This document shows positions 45,419 through 55,088 of a DNA stretch of 64,000 bases, piece after piece. The stretch is from NCBI GenBank assembly GCA_018266255.1, contig JAFEAT010000015.1, positions 201,901 to 265,900 on the forward strand, written 5' to 3'. The notes beneath the pieces were generated by a model. The model did no database searches. It worked only from the letters and a program-made list of their open reading frames with translations, and had not been told where the DNA came from. Each line of letters begins with the position of its first letter. Positions within the stretch are counted from its first letter, which is position 1. The position numbers and the translations under genes are program-made. Source of the DNA: Cyanobacteria bacterium SZAS-4. GTDB lineage: Bacteria; Cyanobacteriota; Vampirovibrionia; Obscuribacterales; Obscuribacteraceae.

Positions 45419-46041
45419 ACAACATCGCCATGATTAGTGCAACCCTCGCCTGGATCGGAATGATCGTGATCGGCACCACTATAAGTGCGACCTACGAAAA
45501 CAGACCTGGCGACCAGGGATACGCACCGACTTTTGCAGTCTCAAAACATGATGTCGAACAAGCAAAAGTATCGAAGACAAAGTTTCACATCATTATGTTC
45601 GTACATCCCAAGTGCCCGTGCAGCAGAGCTTCTATCTCAGAGCTGCGCAATTTGATGGAAACCTTTCCATCTCTAAAGGCGACAGTCTTTTTCTATAAGC
45701 CAGCTACAGCCAAGAGTGGATGGGAAAAAACCGAACTCTGGAAAACAGCTTCGGCGGTTGAAAACATTACCCCGCAAATTGACATCGATGGACAGAAAGC
45801 CAAGTCATATCGCGTGGTCACATCAGGAGAAGTGTTGCTCTACGATGCTTCTGAGCGACTGGTGTTCAGTGGCGGAATAACCGGGGCCCGGGGGCACGTT
45901 GGTGACAACCTTGGTGAGGACACGATCGAAAAGATATTGACCAAACATTTCAACACCGCAGGACAAAAATTCAGTGCGCCGGTTTTTGGTTGTCGAATCA
46001 TGAAAGATGGCACCCAGGTCTGTAGCGCCAAAAGTCTATAA
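45412..46041 (+). CDS. Thioredoxin-fold (RedB-like) membrane-anchored protein
   Basis: 209 residues from a GTG that overlaps the regulator's stop. An N-terminal membrane anchor (about 5-27) is followed by a thioredoxin-like domain with HPKCPCSRAS (about 63-72), a CxC redox motif instead of CxxC, and a conserved-looking end PVFGCRI. Such RedB-like proteins are found in bacteria with unclear roles. The active site would face the periplasm. Sitting between a response regulator and a histidine kinase, it may feed a redox signal to them; inferred from position. Confidence 0.65.
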   Translation: MLNNIAMISATLAWIGMIVIGTTISATYENRPGDQGYAPTFAVSKHDVEQAKVSKTKFHIIMFVHPKCPCSRASISELRNLMETFPSLKATVFFYKPATAKSGWEKTELWKTASAVENITPQIDIDGQKAKSYRVVTSGEVLLYDASERLVFSGGITGARGHVGDNLGEDTIEKILTKHFNTAGQKFSAPVFGCRIMKDGTQVCSAKSL

Positions 46042-46160
46042 ATTCAAGGCTTCAACAGAAAACGCTTTAACAGTTTAAAAGTCACACTTTCAGGTCATTC
46101 CATGAAACTGATGTTTCCGCATTTCACACATCGTAGGGACAAAAACAGTCCCCGCGGGTG

Positions 46161-48497
46161 ATGTTCGCCACAGTTGTTGCGGTTCATAGTAGTTGTAGCA
46201 GTGCAAATAGGGTCAAACATTTGTATTCAGCAAGCGACAATCTAGTCACCGAACGAAGAGCGGAATATCTCTTTGAAGAAGACCGCTCAGACTTATTTAA
46301 GCGCGTCGACAAGCTGTTTCTTGTGCTGTTATATTTTGAATGGGCATTGGCGACAGTGATAGCATTTGCCCTCTCTCCACAGACGTGGGAGGGTCCACAA
46401 GCATCGGTGCACTTCCATGTCGTCGAAGCGTTCCTATTCGGTGGAGCACTGATCAGCCTGCCGACAATCGCAGTCATCCAGAGCAGTGGAAAAACTCTAA
46501 CCAGGCACATCTTAGCAATTGCGCAGATGGTCATGTGCGGTCTACTAATTCAATTTACTGACGGTCGCATCGAATCGCACTTCAGTATCTTTGGCTCTCT
46601 TGCATTTCTAGCGTTTTATCGTGACTGGAAAGTGCTGATAACGGCATCACTGGTAGTGGCGCTCGATCACTTCTTCCGCGGGGCATTTTGGCCGCAATCC
46701 GTATTCGGTGAAATTACGACGACCCCATGGCGTACAGTCGAACATACCGCTTGGGTCATTTTTGAAGACCTATTTTTGATACCAGCCTGTCTCCAGAACG
46801 TCCAAGAGATGCGCAGCATTGCCTACAGACAGGCGCTGTTAGAAGCTGCCAATATATCGATTCAAAGAGACAACGAGGCGAAAATGCACGCATTAGTCGA
46901 CGGTGCAGTTGACGGCATTGTCACACTCGACGAAGAAGGAATGATAGAGTCACTCAACAAGGCTTTCGCCCGTATGTTTGGCTATTCCGAAAAGGAACTT
47001 CTCGGCAAGGATGCAGCATTTTTATTCGATAGCCTCGACTTAAAAACACTTTTGGAAAGCTCTAGAACCGTTTCAAATTCGCCGCTAGAGATATTCATGA
47101 AACCTCGAGCTGGAAGCTTGATACCAGTCGAGATCAGCATCAGTGAAGTTCATTTGAACGAGCAAACATTCTACACCGCGATTATCCGCGACATTAGTGA
47201 GCGCAAAGAAGTCGAATTGCGAGTCAGTGAGTTCTACTCAGTTGTGTCACACGAATTGCGAACACCGCTGACATCAATTCGCGGTGCGCTTGGTCTTGTT
47301 GAAGGAGGCATTGTCGGTGACGTGAGTCCCGAAGTACTTGAACTCATTACGATCGCTCGCAGCTGTTCCGACCGTCTGATCAGATTGATCAACGATATAC
47401 TTGACCTGCGCAAAATCGAAGCAGGAAAAATACAACTGCGACTAGCTCCAGTCAGACTGTCTGAAATTGTCGAAAAGACAGTGGCTGGTATCGACGGCTA
47501 TTCAATCGAGAAAAATGTTTCTGTAGTTACTGCTGTAGATTTTGATGCGAACCTGGACGTCGATGCTGACCGCATCATCCAGGTGCTTACCAATCTTTTG
47601 TCAAACGCAATTAAGTTCTCGGATCCCGGTCAAACGGTAGAGCTGAAGGTCGTTCATACAGAGAGCGAGTGCATCAGAGTGAGCGTCATCGACCATGGAA
47701 TCGGAATGGACGAAAGTGAACAGCCGAAGCTGTTTACTAAATTCCAACAGCTGGATTCATCAGACAGTCGAAAATCTGAAGGCACCGGATTAGGGTTGGC
47801 TATATCAAAGGCACTGGTCGAAAATCACGGCGGAACAATTGGATTCAATAGCAAGAAAGGAGCCGGAAGCGAATTCTGGTTCGAGTTACCGATGGCACTT
47901 TCACAGTTAGTTCCTCGTCAGGCAACCAAGGCCGACCCTGACACCGCATCCGATGCCAACATCAGAAATAGCCAAATTCTGCCGATAACCGATTCGAAGT
48001 CAAACGGCGAAGAGAACAAAAAGCGCAAGAGAAAAAAAAGGGCTCCTAAAAGTTCTTCTAGCAAAAGCAGGGCGGAGTCAGTCAAATGTCGACCAAGTGT
48101 ACTGATTATCGAAGACGACGATGACACCAGAAAAATTGTTGGAGCCCAGCTAAGGTCGATCGATCTCGAGTGCATTGAAGCAAACAATGGTGCTGTTGGC
48201 GTAGAGATGGCTCAGTCTTTCATGCCAGATCTGATCGTGCTCGATTTAGGGTTGCCGCAATTCGACGGCTTTGAACTCGTCTCCATGTTACGCTCGGAAA
48301 AGGTCGGAAACACAGCGCTGCTCGTTTACACGGGGCGGGATCTCACTTACGACGAGCGCTCGATGCTTTCGTTAGGAACAACAAAACACCTGACGAAATC
48401 AACATGCTCTATGAATGAATTTCTCACTTCAGTCAAAGAACTCTTGCTAATCGACAGTTCGCAGCCAGAAATCAAAGCCAATGCGCCAGGTTGTTGA
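46161..48497 (+). CDS. Hybrid sensor histidine kinase (membrane-PAS-HisKA-HATPase-REC)
   Basis: 778 residues from the ATG at 46161. In order: a 5-6-segment membrane sensor (about 50-220), a PAS domain (about 247-355, VDGIVTLDEEGMIESLNKAF), the HisKA dimer domain with H364 in VVSHELRTPL, a catalytic domain with NLLSNAIKF (N box) and GTGLGLAISK (G box), a Lys/Arg/Ser-rich linker and a C-terminal receiver with D695 in VLDLGLP. It should autophosphorylate and pass phosphate to its own receiver, then possibly to the single-domain regulator upstream. The ligand is unknown. All catalytic motifs are intact. Confidence 0.92.
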   Translation: MFATVVAVHSSCSSANRVKHLYSASDNLVTERRAEYLFEEDRSDLFKRVDKLFLVLLYFEWALATVIAFALSPQTWEGPQASVHFHVVEAFLFGGALISLPTIAVIQSSGKTLTRHILAIAQMVMCGLLIQFTDGRIESHFSIFGSLAFLAFYRDWKVLITASLVVALDHFFRGAFWPQSVFGEITTTPWRTVEHTAWVIFEDLFLIPACLQNVQEMRSIAYRQALLEAANISIQRDNEAKMHALVDGAVDGIVTLDEEGMIESLNKAFARMFGYSEKELLGKDAAFLFDSLDLKTLLESSRTVSNSPLEIFMKPRAGSLIPVEISISEVHLNEQTFYTAIIRDISERKEVELRVSEFYSVVSHELRTPLTSIRGALGLVEGGIVGDVSPEVLELITIARSCSDRLIRLINDILDLRKIEAGKIQLRLAPVRLSEIVEKTVAGIDGYSIEKNVSVVTAVDFDANLDVDADRIIQVLTNLLSNAIKFSDPGQTVELKVVHTESECIRVSVIDHGIGMDESEQPKLFTKFQQLDSSDSRKSEGTGLGLAISKALVENHGGTIGFNSKKGAGSEFWFELPMALSQLVPRQATKADPDTASDANIRNSQILPITDSKSNGEENKKRKRKKRAPKSSSSKSRAESVKCRPSVLIIEDDDDTRKIVGAQLRSIDLECIEANNGAVGVEMAQSFMPDLIVLDLGLPQFDGFELVSMLRSEKVGNTALLVYTGRDLTYDERSMLSLGTTKHLTKSTCSMNEFLTSVKELLLIDSSQPEIKANAPGC

Positions 48498-48584
48498 CAT
48501 TTTGCAGCTGGGTCTACAGGCACCCTCAGTTTTAAAAACTTTGCCTCTACCAACACGAATTTGTTTAACAGCTTCTTACTGTCT

Positions 48585-50969
48585 TCACCAACTAGGATTT
48601 GTTTTCACAAACCGACTTAAGATCATAAATCCAGCGGTTGTAAGAGATGCGAAAAATAGCATCAAACCAACAAACCATGAGACGGGACGATAGCGGAAAA
48701 CAACTCGGTGTTCACCCGGGTTCAGAAGCACCGCGCGCATGACTCCGTCAGCTAGATAGACTGTGGTTGGTTTACCATTATCAAATGCTTCCCAGCCAGG
48801 GTAGAATCCGTCCGTTATAACAAGCGCTGATGGGGCTCCGGCATTTGCGTTGATTTTAATGTATTCGTTTTGATCGACTTCCACTTCAGCGTAGTTGCTG
48901 AGAATTTTTGCTGGTGCAGATGTTGTTGGTTCTGGTTGCGTTCCGACTACGATGACGTCGTGCGTCGGATCATATTCATTAGTGTCAGAGCGGTTGATGA
49001 ACTTGAGCGCAGCATCGCGGGTCGGCAAAAACTTCAAGTTTTGAATTACCGATACACGCGGTCGAATGTGCACGATGGTGTAGAGCCGAATATTCAGAAC
49101 TGGATCTTCTTTGAGAACTTCAAAGTAACGTTTATCCAGAACTGGAACGGGTGTCCATGTTCCATCGTCAGACTGCGTTTCCATCATAGTTTCGACGTAA
49201 GCTGTGCTGGTCGCCTGACAATATCGATAGAGCGGAACATCCGACTTTCCCAGAGGATGTTGCACCGAAGTCAGCGAAGAGCGCGGCAGCAAGCCAGTGT
49301 CTATGAAAAGCGAATTCCAGGTCGGAATGATGCTGATACCATTGCTCGACTGGATGTGTGCGTCAATAGTGGTATTCGGTCGAAGAATTTGTCTGCAATA
49401 ACCTGAGAACTTTTCGTCCAAATCATTGTTCGAAGAATTGACTAACGATTTTGGTACCACCAGAGAATTATCGACCAAAGACAATACACGGAAGTTCTGC
49501 GGACCGAGCTGACAGTGACTTTTAATCAGCTCCGAGACCGTTGATGTTTGTCTATAAAACTGCGCTGGAGCTAGCGGAGTCAAAAGTGTTTTGTCGTTCA
49601 AAACAAAACTCGCAGTAACAACGGCAAGCAATACAATCTCTGTGAACCGATTTTTCAGGAGTAAAATCGCAGCGGTAATCAAACCACCCAGAGCAGAAAG
49701 CATCAGTCCCTTCATTAGCACATGATGACTTGGAGTAAGAGTCTGCACATTCGTGTTCACGACTTGCGATGCGAGCAGAATCATCGTCCAAAACACGACA
49801 AGACTGAAGACATTGGAACGTTTTGCGACTCCACTAAAAACAGATCTCCAACCATTGGCGGCCATGACTAGCAAACCGAGCAGTGCAAAAATCGCTAATT
49901 TGATCGGATAGCGCAAGACATTCTGTTTATCGATGAGCTCACCAACAGGTCCAAACTGACCCAGAGCGGCAATTACGGATAGAAAAACCAACGCTAGCCA
50001 AGGTAAGCTGTGCTTCCAATTCTTGGGCAGCGATAGCGCCGCTAACGTCAGCACGGGAGCTCCAACAAACAGCGAAGTGATATAAGGAAGTGAACCGGGA
50101 TAGGTGACGAGATCAACGGGGCTGAGCATATTGATGTGTCCGAACGGTTGCGTGATCAACAACGTCAGCCAGTCGACCAAACCAGCGCTCCAGAAGCTGC
50201 TTTTCAGAACACTGAACTGCAAGGCTGTAGGACTGTTCAGAACCAACTCGATTAATGGAATGTATCCAAATGACGCAAATCCGACTGCAATGATAAATGC
50301 AGCCGCCACCATGAACGGTGCTCTCAGTCGCAACGAACCCAAGTCACTGATGAAGTACGCAAGATAAAGAACACACGCTCCGACTGAAATCTCAGGACGA
50401 CCGGCGCTGAATTGTAATCCCATAAACACAGAAAGCAAGCCACATTGCCACCACTTGGGCGACGAGCAAATCAAATCTAACATCAGCAATGTTGCAGGAA
50501 TCCAAGCCGCCGATGCCATCAACAACAGGTTGATCGAACATCCGAACATGTACCCGCACAACATGTAGCCCAATCCAAAAAACACAGCTGCCATAAAATT
50601 TACCGGCTCAAATCGATAAGATTTAAGCTGCCATAAAAATCCTCCCACTCCCGCAAGCAGCAAGTGGATGAATATGAACAAACCTGTGGCCACACCGAAC
50701 GGCAACCCGAGACCGATTGCTGATGGGAAGTACACCATCGGCCAGGTAACGGCGATTTGCGGCACTCCATTTAGAACCCACGGATTCCACAACGGAAACT
50801 TGCTGTTGTGCTGCCAGAACTCGCTGATGAACGTCGCGGCGGGTTCATTGTTGTAGGTGATATCGGCAAGAAAGGGCGTTTTTCCAAAAAACAAAAGCGG
50901 GCTCAAAAGCCCGATGGAAACAGCGCAGTAAAAAATTACAACAAGCGCAATGGCGCGGCGCTGATTCAC
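48585..50969 (-). CDS. YfhO-family polytopic membrane protein
   Basis: 794 residues with 12 or so membrane segments across the first 460, a large outer domain (about 470-750) and one last segment near 760-780. The opening (EPAATFISEFWQHN, FPLWNPWVLNG) and the closing GFYPGWEAFDNG / GEHRVVFRYRP are characteristic of YfhO proteins, GT-C-like enzymes that in Firmicutes help glycosylate lipoteichoic acid. Substrate here is unknown. It follows a 37-residue membrane protein by 12 bases and lies downstream of uvrC, so it may be part of that transcript. Confidence 0.88.
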   Translation of the reverse strand: MNQRRAIALVVIFYCAVSIGLLSPLLFFGKTPFLADITYNNEPAATFISEFWQHNSKFPLWNPWVLNGVPQIAVTWPMVYFPSAIGLGLPFGVATGLFIFIHLLLAGVGGFLWQLKSYRFEPVNFMAAVFFGLGYMLCGYMFGCSINLLLMASAAWIPATLLMLDLICSSPKWWQCGLLSVFMGLQFSAGRPEISVGACVLYLAYFISDLGSLRLRAPFMVAAAFIIAVGFASFGYIPLIELVLNSPTALQFSVLKSSFWSAGLVDWLTLLITQPFGHINMLSPVDLVTYPGSLPYITSLFVGAPVLTLAALSLPKNWKHSLPWLALVFLSVIAALGQFGPVGELIDKQNVLRYPIKLAIFALLGLLVMAANGWRSVFSGVAKRSNVFSLVVFWTMILLASQVVNTNVQTLTPSHHVLMKGLMLSALGGLITAAILLLKNRFTEIVLLAVVTASFVLNDKTLLTPLAPAQFYRQTSTVSELIKSHCQLGPQNFRVLSLVDNSLVVPKSLVNSSNNDLDEKFSGYCRQILRPNTTIDAHIQSSNGISIIPTWNSLFIDTGLLPRSSLTSVQHPLGKSDVPLYRYCQATSTAYVETMMETQSDDGTWTPVPVLDKRYFEVLKEDPVLNIRLYTIVHIRPRVSVIQNLKFLPTRDAALKFINRSDTNEYDPTHDVIVVGTQPEPTTSAPAKILSNYAEVEVDQNEYIKINANAGAPSALVITDGFYPGWEAFDNGKPTTVYLADGVMRAVLLNPGEHRVVFRYRPVSWFVGLMLFFASLTTAGFMILSRFVKTNPSW

Positions 50970-50981
50970 AATTTTGCCATG

Positions 50982-51095
50982 TTATTTGCTAAACAGAAAC
51001 ATAACCTGAGGAAGTAGCGAAAGCAAAAACGAACCGATCATCAAAACGACCAGTACCTTGACGAACACCTTGTTATGTTTTCGGAAGAATTCCAT
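50982..51095 (-). CDS. 37-residue membrane protein upstream of YfhO
   Basis: ATG at 51095, TAA at 50982-50984. The sequence opens MEFFRKHNKVFVKV and is then hydrophobic to the end, one inner-membrane helix with a basic cytoplasmic start. AGAGG stands 11 bases upstream, a little far. It fits exactly between uvrC (43 bases before) and yfhO (12 bases after), on the same strand. Function unknown. Confidence 0.55.
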   Translation of the reverse strand: MEFFRKHNKVFVKVLVVLMIGSFLLSLLPQVMFLFSK

Positions 51096-51138
51096 GAGCC
51101 TGTTAACCTCTGTTCAAATTATTCTCGCACCGTTGCGC

Positions 51139-53028
51139 TTACTGGTCTACAGGAATATCTGAATCTTTACTAGTCTCGTCTGGGTGGAGCTTGGAAAAGA
51201 TGCTACTGGCAACACTTTTGGGAAGCTTCGGAACGGCCGTCATTTCTTCTAAACTGGCTGCTTTAATTTTATCGAAAGAGCCAAAATAGTCCAGTAGAAG
51301 CTTGCGTCGAGCGGGTCCGATGCCGGGGAGAATATCCAAATTGGAGGATATCGTGCGCTTGGCTCTCAAGGCGCGATGGTAGGTGATAGCAAACCGGTGA
51401 GCCTCATCGCGAACGCGTTGCAACAGATGCAGCGCTTCACTACGCCGCGGCAGCAAAAATGGCTGCGAATTATTTGGCTTGTAAACCTCTTCTTGTTTTT
51501 TCGCCAGACCGATTATGTCGATAGGTGGAACGTTGGCTTCGGCAAGCGCCTCGCAAGCAGCTCCTAATTGCCCCTTGCCACCATCGATGATAATCAAGTC
51601 AGGAAGTGGTTTTCCTTCAAGAACCAACTTCGAGTATCTTCGCCCTACCGCTTCTTTCATCGAAGCAAAATCGTTCGCTTCACCGATGCCCTCAACGGTG
51701 CGAATTTTGAAGCGACGGTAATCTGATTTTTTTGAAAGTGCATTTTCGAAAACGACCATGCTGGCTACGTTATCAGTGCCCTGGATGTTGGAAATATCGA
51801 AACATTCTATGCGCCGAGGTTGCTTCGACAGACCCAAATGTTCCTGCAACGTCGACATCGTCAGAGCTACTTTTGCGTCTTCTTCAGATGCAACTTGCAA
51901 TTCCGTTTCAAGTGATAGTCTTGCGTTCTTCTGCGCCATCTCGATTGATGACTGCTTACTGCCGCGCTGTGGAACTGAAATTTTAACCGCGGTTCGTGAC
52001 TTCGCATTGAGTAGTTCAAGCAAAGCATTTTGCGATTCCAGCCCTTGCTGCAAAATCACCTCAGACGGCACAGCTATATCTTCGCAAGTGGCATAGTACT
52101 GATCGACGAAGCTTTCGAAAGCCTCATCTGGACTGGTCTTTTCGACCAGCGGAAGGCACACGGTTTCAGCGGAAATCAACTTTCCTTCGCGCACTCGCAT
52201 CAAACAAACTGCGATGTAACGGTTAGTGTGCGCTTCAGCGATAATGTCCTGGCTGACTTTCTGATTTTGGAAAAACACCTGCTGCTTTTCTACAACTCGT
52301 TCGAGCGACTGCAGTCGATTGCGAATTTTCGCCGCTTGTTCAAATTCCAGTCGCTCAGCGAAAGCTTCCATTTCGGCACGCAGCATGGAAATGACCTCAC
52401 CCTGTCGGCCAGCCAGAAACATCTCGACCTGAGTCACGATTTGATTGTAAGTTGGCTCATCCACTAATTTTTGACACGGTCCCAAACAGAGACCGATGTA
52501 GTAATTCATGCAAGGCCGATCTCTAAATAGCGGCTTTTTACGCTGACGCATCGGAAAAACCTTGCGCAGCATACGCACTGTTTCCCACATTACACCCGTT
52601 TCGACATACGGTCCAAAGACACGAGCACGCGGATGCTCTTTGCGATACTTGACTGGATCGCGCACCATCACAAGGCGCGGATATTCAACATCGTAAGTGA
52701 TAGCAAGCCATGGATATTTTTTGTCATCTTTCAAAGCAACGTTGTAACGCGGCATGTGCTGCCGAACAAGCGTTGCTTCAAGTAGTAGAGCTTCCTTCTC
52801 TGAGTTAGTCAAAATCGTATCGATCGACATAACTTTCGGAATCATCACAGCCAGTTTTGGACGTTCACGCCATGACGTTTCATTCCAGTATGAACGAACT
52901 CGGTTGCGCAAGCTTAGCGCTTTGCCAATGTAGATTATCTCGCCGTGCGTATCTTTGAAGATGTACACGCCTGAATTGTCAGGCATGCCACCAAGTTGAC
53001 GAGTTAGATCTTCGGAAATCGTCTTCAT
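51139..53028 (-). CDS. uvrC: UvrABC excinuclease subunit C
   Basis: 629 residues, normal. UvrC makes both incisions flanking DNA damage in nucleotide excision repair. The N-terminal GIY-YIG nuclease (GVYIF, IIYIGKA, near 20-37), the four-Cys-free middle with MNYYIGLCLGPC, the UvrB-binding helix (EAFAERLEFEQAAKIRNRL), the RNase H-like domain (CFDISNIQGTDNVASMV, LIIIDGGKGQL) and the C-terminal helix-hairpin-helix (LDILPGIGPARRKLLL) are all present. It lies 37 bases after radA on the same strand, a DNA-repair pair. Confidence 0.97.
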   Translation of the reverse strand: MKTISEDLTRQLGGMPDNSGVYIFKDTHGEIIYIGKALSLRNRVRSYWNETSWRERPKLAVMIPKVMSIDTILTNSEKEALLLEATLVRQHMPRYNVALKDDKKYPWLAITYDVEYPRLVMVRDPVKYRKEHPRARVFGPYVETGVMWETVRMLRKVFPMRQRKKPLFRDRPCMNYYIGLCLGPCQKLVDEPTYNQIVTQVEMFLAGRQGEVISMLRAEMEAFAERLEFEQAAKIRNRLQSLERVVEKQQVFFQNQKVSQDIIAEAHTNRYIAVCLMRVREGKLISAETVCLPLVEKTSPDEAFESFVDQYYATCEDIAVPSEVILQQGLESQNALLELLNAKSRTAVKISVPQRGSKQSSIEMAQKNARLSLETELQVASEEDAKVALTMSTLQEHLGLSKQPRRIECFDISNIQGTDNVASMVVFENALSKKSDYRRFKIRTVEGIGEANDFASMKEAVGRRYSKLVLEGKPLPDLIIIDGGKGQLGAACEALAEANVPPIDIIGLAKKQEEVYKPNNSQPFLLPRRSEALHLLQRVRDEAHRFAITYHRALRAKRTISSNLDILPGIGPARRKLLLDYFGSFDKIKAASLEEMTAVPKLPKSVASSIFSKLHPDETSKDSDIPVDQ

Positions 53029-53065
53029 ACTGAACTAAAAGAATTGCAAATGGATCAACTAAATT

Positions 53066-54574
53066 CTAACGCGCCGTACTGGTCTCAGCGGGCGGCACTG
53101 GTGATTTCGATTCTCGTGAGGCAGGCTTCACACCAAGCTCTGCACCTGGAATCGAATGAGTCAACGCATCTAGCAGGGAATCAACACCGATAACATCCAT
53201 GTTTTCGATTTTGCATTCCAACGGCAAATTGGCTTTCGGCACTAGCGCTTTGTGGAATCCCATCTTCGCTGCTTCTTTCAAACGTTGCTCGAGGGAGACA
53301 ACTGCTCTAATTTCGCCAGTTAGTCCCAGCTCGCCGATGCACAAAAGACCAGGATCGATCGAGCGATCGAGAAACGATGTTGCTACGGCAACGCTGATGC
53401 CCAGGTCACCGGATGGATCATTGAAATCTAATCCGCCGACGATGTTGACATAGACATCGTATCTCGAAACGGCTAATCCGACTTTCTTTTCCAGCACAGC
53501 AAGCACTTGCAGTAGACGATTGTAATCCCAGCCGTTCACTACTCTTCGCGGGCTCGGATAGTGTGTATTTCCGACGAGCGCTTGCACTTCCAGCAGCAGC
53601 GAACGACTTCCTTCACCACCGGCGATGACGGCGGTGCCCGAGGGCGCTTGCTTGCGACCAAGCTTGCTGAGCCGATCTCCAAGCAACAGAGCACTTGGAT
53701 TGTCTACCTCAGCCAGTCCAGAAGTGGTCATTGTATAGATGGCAATTTCTTGCGTGGAGCCAAAACGATTTTTCGCCGCTTTCAATATACGCAACTGCCG
53801 TGCCCGGTCTCCCTCAAACTGCAACACCACATCAACCATGTGCTCGAGAACGCGAGGACCAGCAATTGTGCCGTCTTTAGTTACGTGCCCAACCAGGATA
53901 GTGGCAATATTTTGCGACTTCGCCGCCGAAACTATGAATTGAGCGCCCTCTCGAACCTGGCTTACAGAGCCTGGAGCACTACCGATTTGAGGGTGGTACA
54001 TCGATTGAATACTGTCGATGATTGCTACTTTCACTTCGGCAGAAAGCATTCTGTCGCGTATTTTGCTCACATCTTGCTCTGAATCAACCAGAATGTGCGG
54101 GTGTTTAATGCCTAATCGAGAAGCTCGAAGCTTCACCTGAGAAGCTGACTCCTCGCCAGATACATAAAGAATTTTTTGCTTGGCTGCGACATAATTCGCC
54201 ACTTGCAAGAGCAGTGTCGACTTGCCAATTCCCGGGTCTCCAGCCAAAAGCACAACTGAACCCGGAACCAAACCACCGCCGAGAACCTCGTCGAGACCTG
54301 CCAATCCAGTGCTCAAGCGGGATGCGTCGAGGGTTTCATTGTTGATCTCAATGGCGTCCAGACCGACAGGTCCGACAGAATCAGCCGGAGAAACGCCGCC
54401 AAAGCCAGTATTCAGGCGTGTAGCAAAGCCTTTTTTGGCCGCTCCGGCAGGCTCTTCTTCGTACAGCTCTTCCACCATCGAGTTCCAAGTGCCGCACTCA
54501 CTGCACTTTCCCAGCTGTTTAGAGGTGGAATACCCGCACTCTTGACATATCCATTTAGCCCTAATTCGTCCCAT
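53066..54574 (-). CDS. radA: DNA repair protein RadA/Sms
   Basis: 502 residues. RadA is a RecA-like branch-migration ATPase in recombination. C10/C13/C24/C27 form the N-terminal zinc finger. Walker A GDPGIGKSTLL, the RadA-specific KNRFG motif (AAKNRFGST) and the C-terminal Lon-like domain (GGLDFNDPSGDLGISVA, CIGELGLTGEIR) follow in the usual order. Slightly longer than the common 450-460 because of a Pro/Ser-rich tail and an insertion after the zinc finger. First gene of the radA-uvrC-yfhO run. Confidence 0.97.
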   Translation of the reverse strand: MGRIRAKWICQECGYSTSKQLGKCSECGTWNSMVEELYEEEPAGAAKKGFATRLNTGFGGVSPADSVGPVGLDAIEINNETLDASRLSTGLAGLDEVLGGGLVPGSVVLLAGDPGIGKSTLLLQVANYVAAKQKILYVSGEESASQVKLRASRLGIKHPHILVDSEQDVSKIRDRMLSAEVKVAIIDSIQSMYHPQIGSAPGSVSQVREGAQFIVSAAKSQNIATILVGHVTKDGTIAGPRVLEHMVDVVLQFEGDRARQLRILKAAKNRFGSTQEIAIYTMTTSGLAEVDNPSALLLGDRLSKLGRKQAPSGTAVIAGGEGSRSLLLEVQALVGNTHYPSPRRVVNGWDYNRLLQVLAVLEKKVGLAVSRYDVYVNIVGGLDFNDPSGDLGISVAVATSFLDRSIDPGLLCIGELGLTGEIRAVVSLEQRLKEAAKMGFHKALVPKANLPLECKIENMDVIGVDSLLDALTHSIPGAELGVKPASRESKSPVPPAETSTAR

Positions 54575-54684
54575 AAAACCCCGAAAATTGCCGCCCGTCG
54601 CGCCATCATTTTAACGTGCTTATCGGACAGTTCGGCTATACTTTTCGCGGAACTACATCCCATTCGCCAAGGACGGAGAACATT

Positions 54685-54978
54685 ATGTCAAGTATGATTG
54701 TTGTCTTAGCCACAGCGGTTGCGTGCGCGCCTGTTTCAGCAGGTTTCTCGCTAAACAAGATTCAGATTAAACCGTCGATTGCTCAGGTAATGCAGGGGCA
54801 GTGGGTGATCGCCCAGAAGTACAACGGTGCTGACCCACACGGTGACGACCCGCACGGCGACGACCCGCACGACGAGCAGCACGATGGCAGCCTGCCGGCA
54901 AACCAGGACAGAGGCATCGGTAAAGCGCCAAAGGACGTCTATGGCGGAACTGTTCCGAACGACCAGAAGCCATATTAA
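54685..54978 (+). CDS. Small exported His/Asp-rich protein
   Basis: 97 residues from the ATG at 54685, with GGAG 7 bases upstream. A signal segment (about 1-20, ending near PVSAG) is followed by a repeat DPHGDDPHGDDPHDEQHDG (near 53-71), eight or so Asp and five His in 19 residues, which could chelate divalent metals. No family recognised. TATACT (54637-54642) may be its -10 element. It diverges from radA, and the short repeat could expand or contract. Confidence 0.7.
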   Translation: MSSMIVVLATAVACAPVSAGFSLNKIQIKPSIAQVMQGQWVIAQKYNGADPHGDDPHGDDPHDEQHDGSLPANQDRGIGKAPKDVYGGTVPNDQKPY

Positions 54979-55088
54979 CGACGGAAGGCTGTCAACGCGC
55001 CCTTCTTGGAAATTCGAAATATCTCGAATTTGATGGTTTTGTCCACGGCTGCTCGCGGCAATGACTGTCGGCGGCTACAATTGGGACC

